Assembly (NCBI RefSeq): GCF_000177675.1
Contig: NZ_ADGX01000050.1
Coordinates: 1-59,496 of the forward strand
DNA: 59,496 bases
Reading direction: 5' to 3'
Source: Parafrankia sp. EUN1f
GTDB lineage: Bacteria; Actinomycetota; Actinomycetes; Frankiales; Frankiaceae
Of this stretch, positions 25,977 to 33,279 are shown piece by piece. The notes under the pieces are model-generated. The model was not told the DNA's origin and searched no databases. It worked only from the letters and a program-made list of their open reading frames with translations. Numbering within the stretch: position 1 is the stretch's first letter; every line of letters begins with the position of its first letter. The position numbers were made by a program, and so were the translations under genes.

Positions 25977-26920
25977 CCACCGCCGCTGCTGCCGCTGCCG
26001 CGAAGCGGGACGGGACCGCCATGCGCACCGAGCCAGCCATGCCCCCGGTAGCCCACAACCTCACCGCCGACGATCTGCTGATCGTTGCCGACCCCGAGGA
26101 CCCGGTCGCGGCCGAGCTCACCGCCTACCTCGCCGAGCACGGCCGACGGGCCGTCACCCTCGACCCGTTCGACGCGGCCCAGCTGTTCACCGTCGAGGTC
26201 CGAGGCCGGGCGTCCGGTGACGGCGACCGGGGCGGCGAGGCGGGGGACGGCGTCGGCGGGCAGGCCGTGGTGAGCGTCGTCCCGGAGGTGCCGATCTTCC
26301 TGCGGGTGCCGGAGCTCGCGAACGCGGCGGGGAGTTTTGACGCGCGCTTCCAGTACCAGGAATGCGTCGCGCAGTTATGGGCCGCCGCAACACTGACGAA
26401 CGCACCGGTCGTCAACCGGCCGACGTCCCGTGCGTTCGGTGGGGCACTGTCCTACTCGGCCGCGCTCACCGAGCGGCGTGCCGGTGAGCCGGCCGGCTCC
26501 GTGGAGGTGTTCACGGCGAGGTTCCCCGACCCGGCCGTGCAGGTCGACGAGTGTTGGTGGGTGCGCGACACGATCACCGGCCACAGTGCGGTGTGGCCGG
26601 GCCGCCCGTCGGGCGACGGCCCCTACCGCGCCCGGTGGTCGGTCTCCGACCCGGCGTTCGAGGTCGTCATCGTCCTCGGTGCCGACGCCTGGCGGTGCAC
26701 CACCGCCGAGATCGACCATCTGGAGCTGACCGCGCGCAGCGTCACGCTCGCCGGCCGGCTCGAGCTCACGCTCGCGGCAGTGGTCTGGCGGGTCGACGCC
26801 GACGGCGAGCGGGCCCGGCTCGTCGAGGTCGACCCGTTCCCGGGCGTGGAGCTGCTGCGGATGGCCTGGCTGGGCCTTGGCCCGCGGCTGCTGGCCATGT
26901 TTTTCGGCGAAGGGATGTGA
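25973..26920 (+). CDS. Degenerate ATP-grasp-like partner protein
   Basis: The 315-aa product (TTG at 25973 overlapping the peptide stop; ATG at 26021 is the alternative) follows the plan of graspetide-type ligases. It has a pre-ATP-grasp-like start (NLTADDLLIVADPEDPVAAE), then RFQYQECVAQLWAAATLTNA and PVVNRPTSRAFGG. It ends with VEVDPFPGVELLRMAW, which resembles the Glu-x-Asn-Pro metal-binding end of ATP-grasp enzymes with Asp for Asn. I do not see the central lysine strand needed to bind ATP. It is best read as an inactive or regulatory partner of the intact ligase next door, perhaps for peptide binding. Confidence 0.62.
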   Translation: MTTAAAAAAAKRDGTAMRTEPAMPPVAHNLTADDLLIVADPEDPVAAELTAYLAEHGRRAVTLDPFDAAQLFTVEVRGRASGDGDRGGEAGDGVGGQAVVSVVPEVPIFLRVPELANAAGSFDARFQYQECVAQLWAAATLTNAPVVNRPTSRAFGGALSYSAALTERRAGEPAGSVEVFTARFPDPAVQVDECWWVRDTITGHSAVWPGRPSGDGPYRARWSVSDPAFEVVIVLGADAWRCTTAEIDHLELTARSVTLAGRLELTLAAVVWRVDADGERARLVEVDPFPGVELLRMAWLGLGPRLLAMFFGEGM

Positions 26921-26926
26921 CCCGGC

Positions 26927-28039
26927 ATGGACCTTGGCGCGCACATCCCAGGCCTTGACGGCCAGAACCTGGCCGGCGGGCCCGTGATCGCCCTCGGCGT
27001 GGGCACGGATGGGACGTACCGGCATTTCGTCACGGCCGCGTCCGGGCTGGGTATGGACGTCGTCGCGGTCGACCTGGCTGAGGTCGTCGGTGAAGGCGAC
27101 TGGCGGCTGGCGATCCCCGACGACGGGGCGAGCCGCCTGGTGACCGCCCTGGGCGCGGTGGACCTCGACCCGGCGGCCGCCTACTTCGCGCGGCTCGTCG
27201 ACCTGTCCGCGGTCGAGCCGGACGCGCGCCGTGCCGCCCGCTGGCGTGCGCTCACGAGCGCGCTCGCCGCCTGGCTGGACCACATCCCCGGCCCGGTCGC
27301 GAACCGCCCCGGGGCCTGGGCCGACAACGGCGCCAAGCCGCTGCACGAGGCGCGTCTGGCGCGCGCCGGCTTCGCCGTTCCGGCGAGCCTGACCAGCTCG
27401 GACCCCGAAGCGCTGCACGCGTTCGCCGCCGCCGGTCCCACCGTCGTCAAGGCCCTGTCCGGGGTGCGGGCCACCGCGCGCGCCGTGCGCGCCGAGGAGT
27501 TCACCGCGGCGGGCGGCTTCACCCGGGAGCGCGGGCCGGTGCACCTGCAGCGGTGGGTCGGCGGAACCGACATCCGGGCGCACGTCTGCGGCCGCACGGT
27601 GCACGCGCAGCGGATCACCGCGCGTTCGGAGGCGTTGGCCACGCGTGCCGCAGCCGCAGCCGCAGCCGCAGCCGCAGCCGCAGCCGCGTCCGCGGGCACG
27701 GACGCGGACGCGCGGCCGATGGTCGACTACCGCGAGCTCGACGGCGCCGGCCTCGACTTCGCCACCGTCGACCTGCCAGCCGACCTGAGCAGCCGCCTGG
27801 TCGCCGCGACGGCCGAATCCGGCCTGCTGTTCGCCGGCTGGGACCTCATGGCCGCCGACGAAGCCGGCGGGACCTACTGGGTGCTGGAGGCGAACCCCAC
27901 CCCGGGCTACGACTGGTACGACCGCCGGGCCGGCGGCGCGATCACCGCCGCCCTCCTCGACGCACTCGTGCCGGGCGACGCGGGTGAGGTGGCCGATGCC
28001 GGTGAGGTGGCGGACGCGGGCAAGGTGGTGCGCGCGTGA
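26927..28039 (+). CDS. ATP-grasp ligase of the KDX RiPP operon
   Basis: The 370-aa enzyme has the features of graspetide-type ATP-grasp ligases. These include VANRPGAWADNGAKPLHEAR and the ATP-binding lysine strand PTVVKALSGVRA (K175). Later come PVHLQRWVGGTDIRAHVCG and the metal-binding end WVLEANPTPGYDWYD (E321, N323). Such enzymes phosphorylate a side-chain carboxylate and couple it to an amine or hydroxyl of the same peptide. A poly-alanine run of about 14 residues, from a (gccgca)n repeat, interrupts a surface loop near residue 247. The C-terminal tail has an AGEVAD repeat. It is the probable modifying enzyme for the repeat peptide. Confidence 0.82.
   Translation: MDLGAHIPGLDGQNLAGGPVIALGVGTDGTYRHFVTAASGLGMDVVAVDLAEVVGEGDWRLAIPDDGASRLVTALGAVDLDPAAAYFARLVDLSAVEPDARRAARWRALTSALAAWLDHIPGPVANRPGAWADNGAKPLHEARLARAGFAVPASLTSSDPEALHAFAAAGPTVVKALSGVRATARAVRAEEFTAAGGFTRERGPVHLQRWVGGTDIRAHVCGRTVHAQRITARSEALATRAAAAAAAAAAAAAASAGTDADARPMVDYRELDGAGLDFATVDLPADLSSRLVAATAESGLLFAGWDLMAADEAGGTYWVLEANPTPGYDWYDRRAGGAITAALLDALVPGDAGEVADAGEVADAGKVVRA
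27647..27688 (+). repeat. (gccgca)n microsatellite inside the ATP-grasp gene
   Basis: Six exact gccgca units plus one gccgcg encode an alanine run. Each unit adds two codons, so length change keeps the frame. The run falls between the Lys strand and the metal-binding end of the ligase, where a loop is expected. Confidence 0.95.
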
Positions 28040-28830
28040 CGGCCGGCAGGCTCCTGCCGCCGTCGGACGTGGCCAGGGCCGCCGCGGAGTCGGGCACGGC
28101 GGTGGGCGGTGCCGGCGTGGGGGAGACGTCGCTGGCGACCGTTCGTCTGCTGTCCGCGGCGGAGGCGGACGGGATCCGCGCGGACGTGTACCGGGAGCGT
28201 CGGGCCTGGCTGGACCGCGGCTACGCCTTCCACACTCTGGGCACGCCCAGCTACCTCGACCTCGCGCCGGATGCCCCGCCCGGCGAGTACGACCGGCTCG
28301 CCGCGCTGCATCGCCCGCTGCTGTGGGACCGGTTCGGCTGGCTCTACGACCGGCTCGGCGCAGCGCTCACCGAGCGGCTCGCGGCCCCGGTCCGTTACAC
28401 CGACAGGTACGCCCTGCCGGGCTTCCACCTCTGGCGCACCGACGCGATCTTCCTGCGCCCTCGCGCACCGGTGCATTTCGACCTGCAGTACCAGTTCTTC
28501 GACTGGCCGGCGGCCGTAGACCTGTCCAGGGTGTTGTCCTTCACTCTGGCACTGCGGATGCCCGTCGCGGGCGGTGGGCTGAACACCTGGGAGGTCGGCT
28601 ACGAGGCGTACCTCGACGCCCAGCGACGCGGCTGGATCGACAGCGCCGGCGACTTGCGGCGCTTCCATCCCTTGCGGTACGTCCCCTATACCGCCGGCGA
28701 GCTGGTGATCCACTCCGGCCACCTGCTGCATCAGGTCGCGCCCAGCACGTCGGTGAGCGACGGCGACGAGCGGCTCACCCTGCAGGGCCACGGCATCTGG
28801 CACTTCGACCACTGGCTGCTCTACTGGTGA
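28036..28830 (+). CDS. 2-oxoglutarate/Fe(II)-type oxygenase of the KDX RiPP operon
   Basis: The 264-aa protein has the facial-triad pattern of 2OG/Fe(II) oxygenases. HFD in PVHFDLQYQFFDW (H147, D149) would be the first two ligands, a histidine in VIHSGHLLHQVAP (H229 or H232) the third, and ERLTLQGHGIW could supply the cosubstrate arginine. Between them lie FTLALRMPVAGGGLNTWEVG and a helix insert. The GTG start overlaps the ligase stop. In this operon it could hydroxylate Asp, Lys or the aromatic X residues of the repeat peptide; that is inference. Confidence 0.78.
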   Translation: MTAGRLLPPSDVARAAAESGTAVGGAGVGETSLATVRLLSAAEADGIRADVYRERRAWLDRGYAFHTLGTPSYLDLAPDAPPGEYDRLAALHRPLLWDRFGWLYDRLGAALTERLAAPVRYTDRYALPGFHLWRTDAIFLRPRAPVHFDLQYQFFDWPAAVDLSRVLSFTLALRMPVAGGGLNTWEVGYEAYLDAQRRGWIDSAGDLRRFHPLRYVPYTAGELVIHSGHLLHQVAPSTSVSDGDERLTLQGHGIWHFDHWLLYW

Positions 28831-28955
28831 CAGCGACGCCGTCGCCGGGCCCGTCCGGCAGACCCCGGGATCGGGCACCTGAGGTCCGCAGGTTCCTCGC
28901 CACGGACGTCAGGCGTGGCCCGTGGCGAGGATCCCGGTGCCTCCGGCGTCGCGGG

Positions 28956-29606
28956 TCAGGGTGCGGGGTAGGCGGTGGTCACGGTGCCGGCCTCCCCCTG
29001 GAAGGTGAACGTGACGCCGAGCGGCACGCTGACCACCTCAGGACGGGAGAACCCGAGCGGGTAGGCGCCGTTCGCGTCGGGCAGCCCGACGGAGAACAGG
29101 ATCTGCTCGGCGAGCGGAACGTCCGCGTTGATGAAGATGTAGTTCCCGACGGCCGTGTGGCTGAAGGTGCGCAGGCTCAGCGACACGGCCGTGCCGGTGA
29201 GGACCTTGCGGAAGACGAGCTGGCCGTCGATCTGCGCGGTTGTCGACCCGGCACCGCGCTGCGGGGGCTCGAGCGGGAAGGTGAGCCGTTCCGAGAGCGG
29301 GTTCAGGCACACACTGGTCTGGCCGGGCGCGGTGGCGTAGGCGATCACACCCGCCCTGGCGAGCGCCAGCAGGAACTCGCGGTTGAAGGTGAACTGCGCG
29401 GTCCCGACCCCTGGCGCCGGTGTCGCCGGCGGGATCGGGGAGCACAACGGCCCGGATGAGGCGGCGGCCTGAGCCGCCAGCGTCGCGGCGAGGCCAGGGG
29501 TGGCGGCCGTGCTGGCCGCGTTCGCGGTTCCCGCCGTCGCGGTGAGTGCGGCCAGCACTGATAACAGGCCCGCGACAAGGATTGTCGTCTTGTTCCGGAT
29601 GGTCAT
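28956..29606 (-). CDS. Secreted protein of unknown function
   Basis: From the ATG at 29606 the product has a clear Sec signal peptide (MTIRNKTTILVAGLLSVLAA, cleavage near ANA-AS). A mature domain of about 180 residues follows, with two cysteines (GPLCSPIPP and SVCLNPLSE) and strand-rich segments such as GQLVFRKVLTGTAVSLSLRT. I do not recognise a family. It is convergent with the oxygenase gene and not obviously part of the RiPP operon. Confidence 0.75.
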   Translation of the reverse strand: MTIRNKTTILVAGLLSVLAALTATAGTANAASTAATPGLAATLAAQAAASSGPLCSPIPPATPAPGVGTAQFTFNREFLLALARAGVIAYATAPGQTSVCLNPLSERLTFPLEPPQRGAGSTTAQIDGQLVFRKVLTGTAVSLSLRTFSHTAVGNYIFINADVPLAEQILFSVGLPDANGAYPLGFSRPEVVSVPLGVTFTFQGEAGTVTTAYPAP

Positions 29607-29743
29607 GGGCGTCCCCCTCGACAGCACACGCACACCTTTGGGCGATCAAGCTAACCGTCACCGCCCGTTCGCGCTACGAATGCGGTCGAGTACCTGTCGT
29701 AAGGTGCCATTGAGGGTTCTGGTTCGGCGCCGGCCGCGGCCGG

Positions 29744-30808
29744 TCAGGGCAGGAGCGTGGCGGCCCGGTCGATCTCCGCGCGCACGGACGCGCTCAGGCT
29801 CGTGAACGGCGACGTCTCGATCGTGTCACCGCGGCCGCGTAGCCGGCGCCGTTGCCAGGTGGCGACGATGCGGCCGTCGTGGACGACGGTCGGTCGGAAC
29901 ACGCCGTTGCCGCCCGGGACGACCCGCTGGAAGTCCTCGCGGCTGAGCATCGCGGACCGGTCGGTGTAGCCGAGAACCAGCTCGTCGAACGCGGGCAGCA
30001 GGTGGACGGCGCGGGCCTCGTCCCGGCAGGCCGCCAGGCGTTCCGGGGTGAGCGGGTCCATCAGGTGCTCGACGCCGTCCACGTCCATGCCGGTGAGGCT
30101 TGGCCGGGCCACCGCGACGGCGGCGCGGACGTCCGCCGCCAGCAACTTTGTCCACTTCGCGAAGTCGTCCCGGCTGGCCGGCCCGTGCCCGCGGAAGTAG
30201 GCGAGCGCCAGCGCGCCGAGAGCCTCGTCCCGGTCGAGCCACCGGGGCCGGCGCACCCACTCGCTGACCAGGACGAACGCCTGCTGCCCGTCCCGGGCCG
30301 GGCCGAGGCAGAGTGTTCCGGTCACGGTCAGGTGGACGATCAGGTGGTAGCCGCGCTGGCCTCCGGTGGCGATGCCTGCGGCCTCCCAGGCCGCGTAAAG
30401 CTCGTCCCGGAGCAGGCGGCGGCCTCCGGACAGCGCCTCGATGGCCCGTGTGCGGGCCTGTTCGAAGACGGCGGCACCCAGTCCGAGACCGGCTCGGTGC
30501 CGGGCGGCGACGGCGGCCAGCCGGGGAGCGGTGAGCGCGGTGAGCCAGCCGAGGTCCTCCGCGGGGACGGTGTGCAGGGTGCCCCTGATCGGCCAGCTCG
30601 TGACCAGCTCGCCGGCGTCGAAGGCGGCTGCGACCTCAGCCTGACTGCGGGCGGCCGTGCGCAGCGCGACCGACATCAGCAGGCTTCCCCGATCCTGCGC
30701 CTGCAGGCCGCCGAGCGTGCGCACCGCCTCGGCCGGCGTCGCCGCGGGTTCCCCGGCGAGCCGCTGTGCCACCAGCCTGAGCAGGCCGATCTCGGATGTA
30801 CCGGGCAT
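29744..30808 (-). CDS. AlkZ-like winged-helix DNA glycosylase
   Basis: The 354-aa length and motifs match the HTH_42 family (AlkZ/YcaQ-like), which removes damaged or crosslinked bases. The catalytic Q-x-Q is present in LGGLQAQDRGSL, followed by SWPIRGTLHTVPAEDLGWL, RPRWLDRDEALGALALAYFR and GHGPASRDDFAKWTKL. Actinobacterial members often protect against self-made DNA-alkylating metabolites. No such pathway is identified in this window. The start at 30808 touches the stop of the upstream aldo/keto reductase remnant. Confidence 0.85.
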   Translation of the reverse strand: MPGTSEIGLLRLVAQRLAGEPAATPAEAVRTLGGLQAQDRGSLLMSVALRTAARSQAEVAAAFDAGELVTSWPIRGTLHTVPAEDLGWLTALTAPRLAAVAARHRAGLGLGAAVFEQARTRAIEALSGGRRLLRDELYAAWEAAGIATGGQRGYHLIVHLTVTGTLCLGPARDGQQAFVLVSEWVRRPRWLDRDEALGALALAYFRGHGPASRDDFAKWTKLLAADVRAAVAVARPSLTGMDVDGVEHLMDPLTPERLAACRDEARAVHLLPAFDELVLGYTDRSAMLSREDFQRVVPGGNGVFRPTVVHDGRIVATWQRRRLRGRGDTIETSPFTSLSASVRAEIDRAATLLP

Positions 30809-31742
30809 TACCGCTCCTCCTGGAGGGTGACGGGCAGACCGGTGACCGGTCTGTTGGGCGGCGCCGAGAGATCGTGGAGCCGTACGGCGAGATCGGTCGG
30901 CAGGTCGAGGTCGAGGCCGGCGAGGTTATCGGTGAGCTGGTTGATGGTGCGTGGGCCGAGGATCACCGAGGTGATGCCGGGACGGCGCAGAGCCCACGCT
31001 ATGGCGACGGCTGACGGGGTGGTGGCGAGATGGTCGGCGACCTTCGTGACGCCGTCTGCGACGTCGAAGCTCCGGTCGCGCAGGAGTGTGGTCGCCCAGC
31101 GGGCGGCGGTGGGGTTGAAGGCGAGCCACTGGTGCAGGTGGCTGCCCGGTGCGGGCTGGGTGCCGCGTCGGTACCGGCCGGCGAGCACGCCACCGGCGAG
31201 TGGTCCGTAGGTGATGGCGCCCAGGCCGTGGCGCGCGCAGGCCGGCAGGATCTCGGCTTCGATCTCGCGGGCGAGGAGCGAGTAGTGGGGCTGGAGGCTG
31301 ATGAAGGGCGTCGTTCCCAGCCGCTGACTCGTCCACTGGACTCGATGATCTGGCTGGCGGTGTAGTTGGAGCAGCCTATGTAGCGGACCTTGCCCTGGCG
31401 GACGAACCCGTCCAGGGTCGTCATCGTCTCCTCGACGGGCACGTCCGGGTCCCAGTTGTGGCACTGGTAGAGATCGACGTGATCGGTGCCCAGGCGGCGG
31501 AGGCTGGCGTCCAGCGCGCGGCTGAGATGGCGTCGGGACAGGCCGCGGTCGTTCGGGCCCGGGCCCAGCGGGCCGGCGCCCTTGGTGGCCAGTACGACCG
31601 AGTCCCGGCGAGCGGCGATGGCGCGTCCGACGACCTCTTCCGAACCGCCCCCGGTGTAGATGTCGGCTGTGTCGATGATGTTGCCGCCCAGGTCGAGGAA
31701 GGCGTCGATGATTCGGCGCCGTGAAAGGGAGAGTGGCTCCAT
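30808..31742 (-). pseudogene. Aldo/keto reductase, 5'-truncated and frameshifted
   Basis: The product is clearly an aldo/keto reductase: LGGNIIDTADIYTGGGSEEV, VVLATKGAGPLGPGPND, GTDHVDLYQCHNWDPDVP, then SLQPHYSLLAREIE and ITSVILGPRTINQLTDNLAG. The usual first 35 or so residues, including the cofactor-site start, are missing. The conserved part begins at about residue 13 after an ATG at 31742, which overlaps the divergent TetR start. The frame breaks near 31336 between ASQIIES and QWTSQRLGTTPF; one missing base explains it. Two independent defects make a pseudogene more likely than error alone. Confidence 0.8.
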
Positions 31743-32376
31743 GGCAGACCGGACGGGCATCGCAGGCACGCCGGAGGCAGGAACAGCCCCGGAAACGTCG
31801 GTCTCCGGGCGTCCGCTGCGGGCCGACGCGCGGCGGAACCGGGCGCGAGTGCTCCGCGCCGCCCGTGACCTGTTCGCCGCCGACGGCCTGTCCGTTCCGC
31901 TGGACGAGATCGCCCGACGTGCAGGCGTCGGCGCGGGCACGGTGCACCGCCATTTCCCGACCAAGGAGGCGCTGTTCACGGCGGTCGTCGTCGACCAGGT
32001 GGAGCAGCTCGTGGCGGATGCCGCCGCCGCATACGCCACGAATACCGATTCCAGTGAGGCCCTGCTTGCCATGCTGGCCCGGATGCTGGCGGAGGGCATC
32101 GAGAGCAGTCCGCTCAAGGCCGCGCTCGCCGGAACGGACTTCGACATACGAACCGCCGCGCCCGACGTCGCGGCTCGTCTGCGCGAGACTCTGCACGCCC
32201 TTCTCCAGCGCGCGCAGCGGGACCGCGCAGTCCGCGGCGACATCGACGTCGACGATCTGTTCGCCCTGGTGGCGGGCGCCTTCGCCACTCTTCGCCACGC
32301 AGACGCAGAGGGGGCCCCCGACCGGTTCGCACGTCTCAACGCCGTTCTCTTCGACGGTCTGCGCGCATCGAGGTAG
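31741..32376 (+). CDS. TetR-family transcriptional regulator
   Basis: The 211-aa protein has a TetR DNA-binding domain (RNRARVLRAARDLFAADGLS, LDEIARRAGVGAGTVHRHFP, TKEALFTAVV) and a helical C-terminal domain with MLAEGIESSPLKAAL. The ATG at 31741 has a GAAAGGGAG upstream; earlier in-frame starts run into the reductase remnant. It is divergent from that remnant, its probable former target. A strong hairpin follows 20 bp after the stop. Confidence 0.87.
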   Translation: MADRTGIAGTPEAGTAPETSVSGRPLRADARRNRARVLRAARDLFAADGLSVPLDEIARRAGVGAGTVHRHFPTKEALFTAVVVDQVEQLVADAAAAYATNTDSSEALLAMLARMLAEGIESSPLKAALAGTDFDIRTAAPDVAARLRETLHALLQRAQRDRAVRGDIDVDDLFALVAGAFATLRHADAEGAPDRFARLNAVLFDGLRASR

Positions 32377-32396
32377 GCAGGCGGTCAGCGCGACAT

Positions 32397-32440
32397 CTCC
32401 GTTCCTTTTCAGGCACCGGGGCGCCTGAAAAGGAACGGAG
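32397..32440. terminator. 18-bp perfect stem-loop after tetR
   Basis: The arms ctccgttccttttcaggc (32397-32414) and gcctgaaaaggaacggag (32423-32440) are exact reverse complements around an 8-base loop. The position after the TetR stop suits a terminator. There is no T-run directly after it on either strand, so it could equally be a processing site or a mobile-element end. Confidence 0.7.
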
Positions 32441-32470
32441 GAAGCGTGGCCGCGGTCGGGGCTCGTCTGT

Positions 32471-32640
32471 TCAGAGGGTCAGGAACCAGCGGACGATCGC
32501 GGCTGTGCCGAGCAGCTCGGATCCCTCGTGCACGAATCCGCTGTAGTCACGGTTGACCCCCAGGTCGACAAGCCGAACCCGCCTGCCGCCGGTCGCGAAC
32601 CGCTCCTGGCAGTGGACGGAGTTGAGGTTCGCCGCGCCTG
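32471..32640 (-). pseudogene. C-terminal fragment of an unidentified enzyme
   Basis: One minus-strand frame ends ANLNSVHCQERFATGGRRVR followed by LVDLGVNRDYSGFVHEGSEL and GTAAIVRWFLTL before a stop at 32471. It looks like the tail of a real protein, perhaps a secreted hydrolase, with nothing recognisable upstream of about 32640. I call it a gene fragment. Confidence 0.35.
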
Positions 32641-32711
32641 GTGTTTTCCTGGTGGGGTTTCCCCACCTTTCTTCGGGGCGGGTGGCCGGCGGCCACGGGA
32701 ATGCTGGGGTG

Positions 32712-33175
32712 CTACTGCTTGTTCAGCTTCGAGACCATCTGGGCGGTGACGGCGGTGACGAGGTCGTCGGGCGGGTTCACTGCACTGGTCACGGTGGCCA
32801 GGCTCTCCACCTGGCCCTTCCCGAAGAGCAGAATATCCATGCAGAGGGGGACGGTCACGCCGTCGGTCGTCATGTTCACCGTGAAGGCGAAGCGGGCCGC
32901 CGCGCCGTCGGGGAGCGGGACGTCCCGCTCCCCGAACTCACCCATCATTTCTATGCTCTGGGTGGGATCATCCGTGCCAGCGGGGGACTCACCGATCGCC
33001 TCGACGGCGCAGTCGCGGAACTTCTGGGTGCGCACCACCGCGACGTCGTCCGCAACCTTCTTCGCGGGCTGGATGTAAGCCGTGGAGTTCACGACGACGC
33101 GCCCGCCGCCACCGGTCAGCGTCGGCCCGTCCGCCCAGCCGGCCGAGTCCGGAGAGGAATCGAAGACGCCTTCGC
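32712..33175 (-). pseudogene. C-terminal part of a secreted/lipoprotein-like protein, start missing
   Basis: The frame ends FTVNMTTDGVTVPLCMDILL, GKGQVESLATVTSAVN and VTAQMVSKLNKQ. It has RVVVNSTAYIQPAKKVADDV and KFRDCAVEAIGES before that, the pattern of small actinobacterial exported proteins with two conserved cysteines. Upstream of about 33175 the frame loses sense and there is no signal peptide before it overlaps the TIR gene end. It is probably 5'-truncated. Confidence 0.5.
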
Positions 33176-33279
33176 ACCTCCGAGATTTTGCTCGGCGCAC
33201 ATTACCAGGTGATCTACTGGCTGTTCGAACCCTGATCGGCGGATCCCCCGACCCGATGTCCGTGGTATTCCTGCGCCGG

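Noticed and set aside
32397-32440. The perfect stem-loop as a confident rho-independent terminator
   Set aside because: No T-run follows the stem on either strand, so terminator is only one of several readings and the confidence was lowered.
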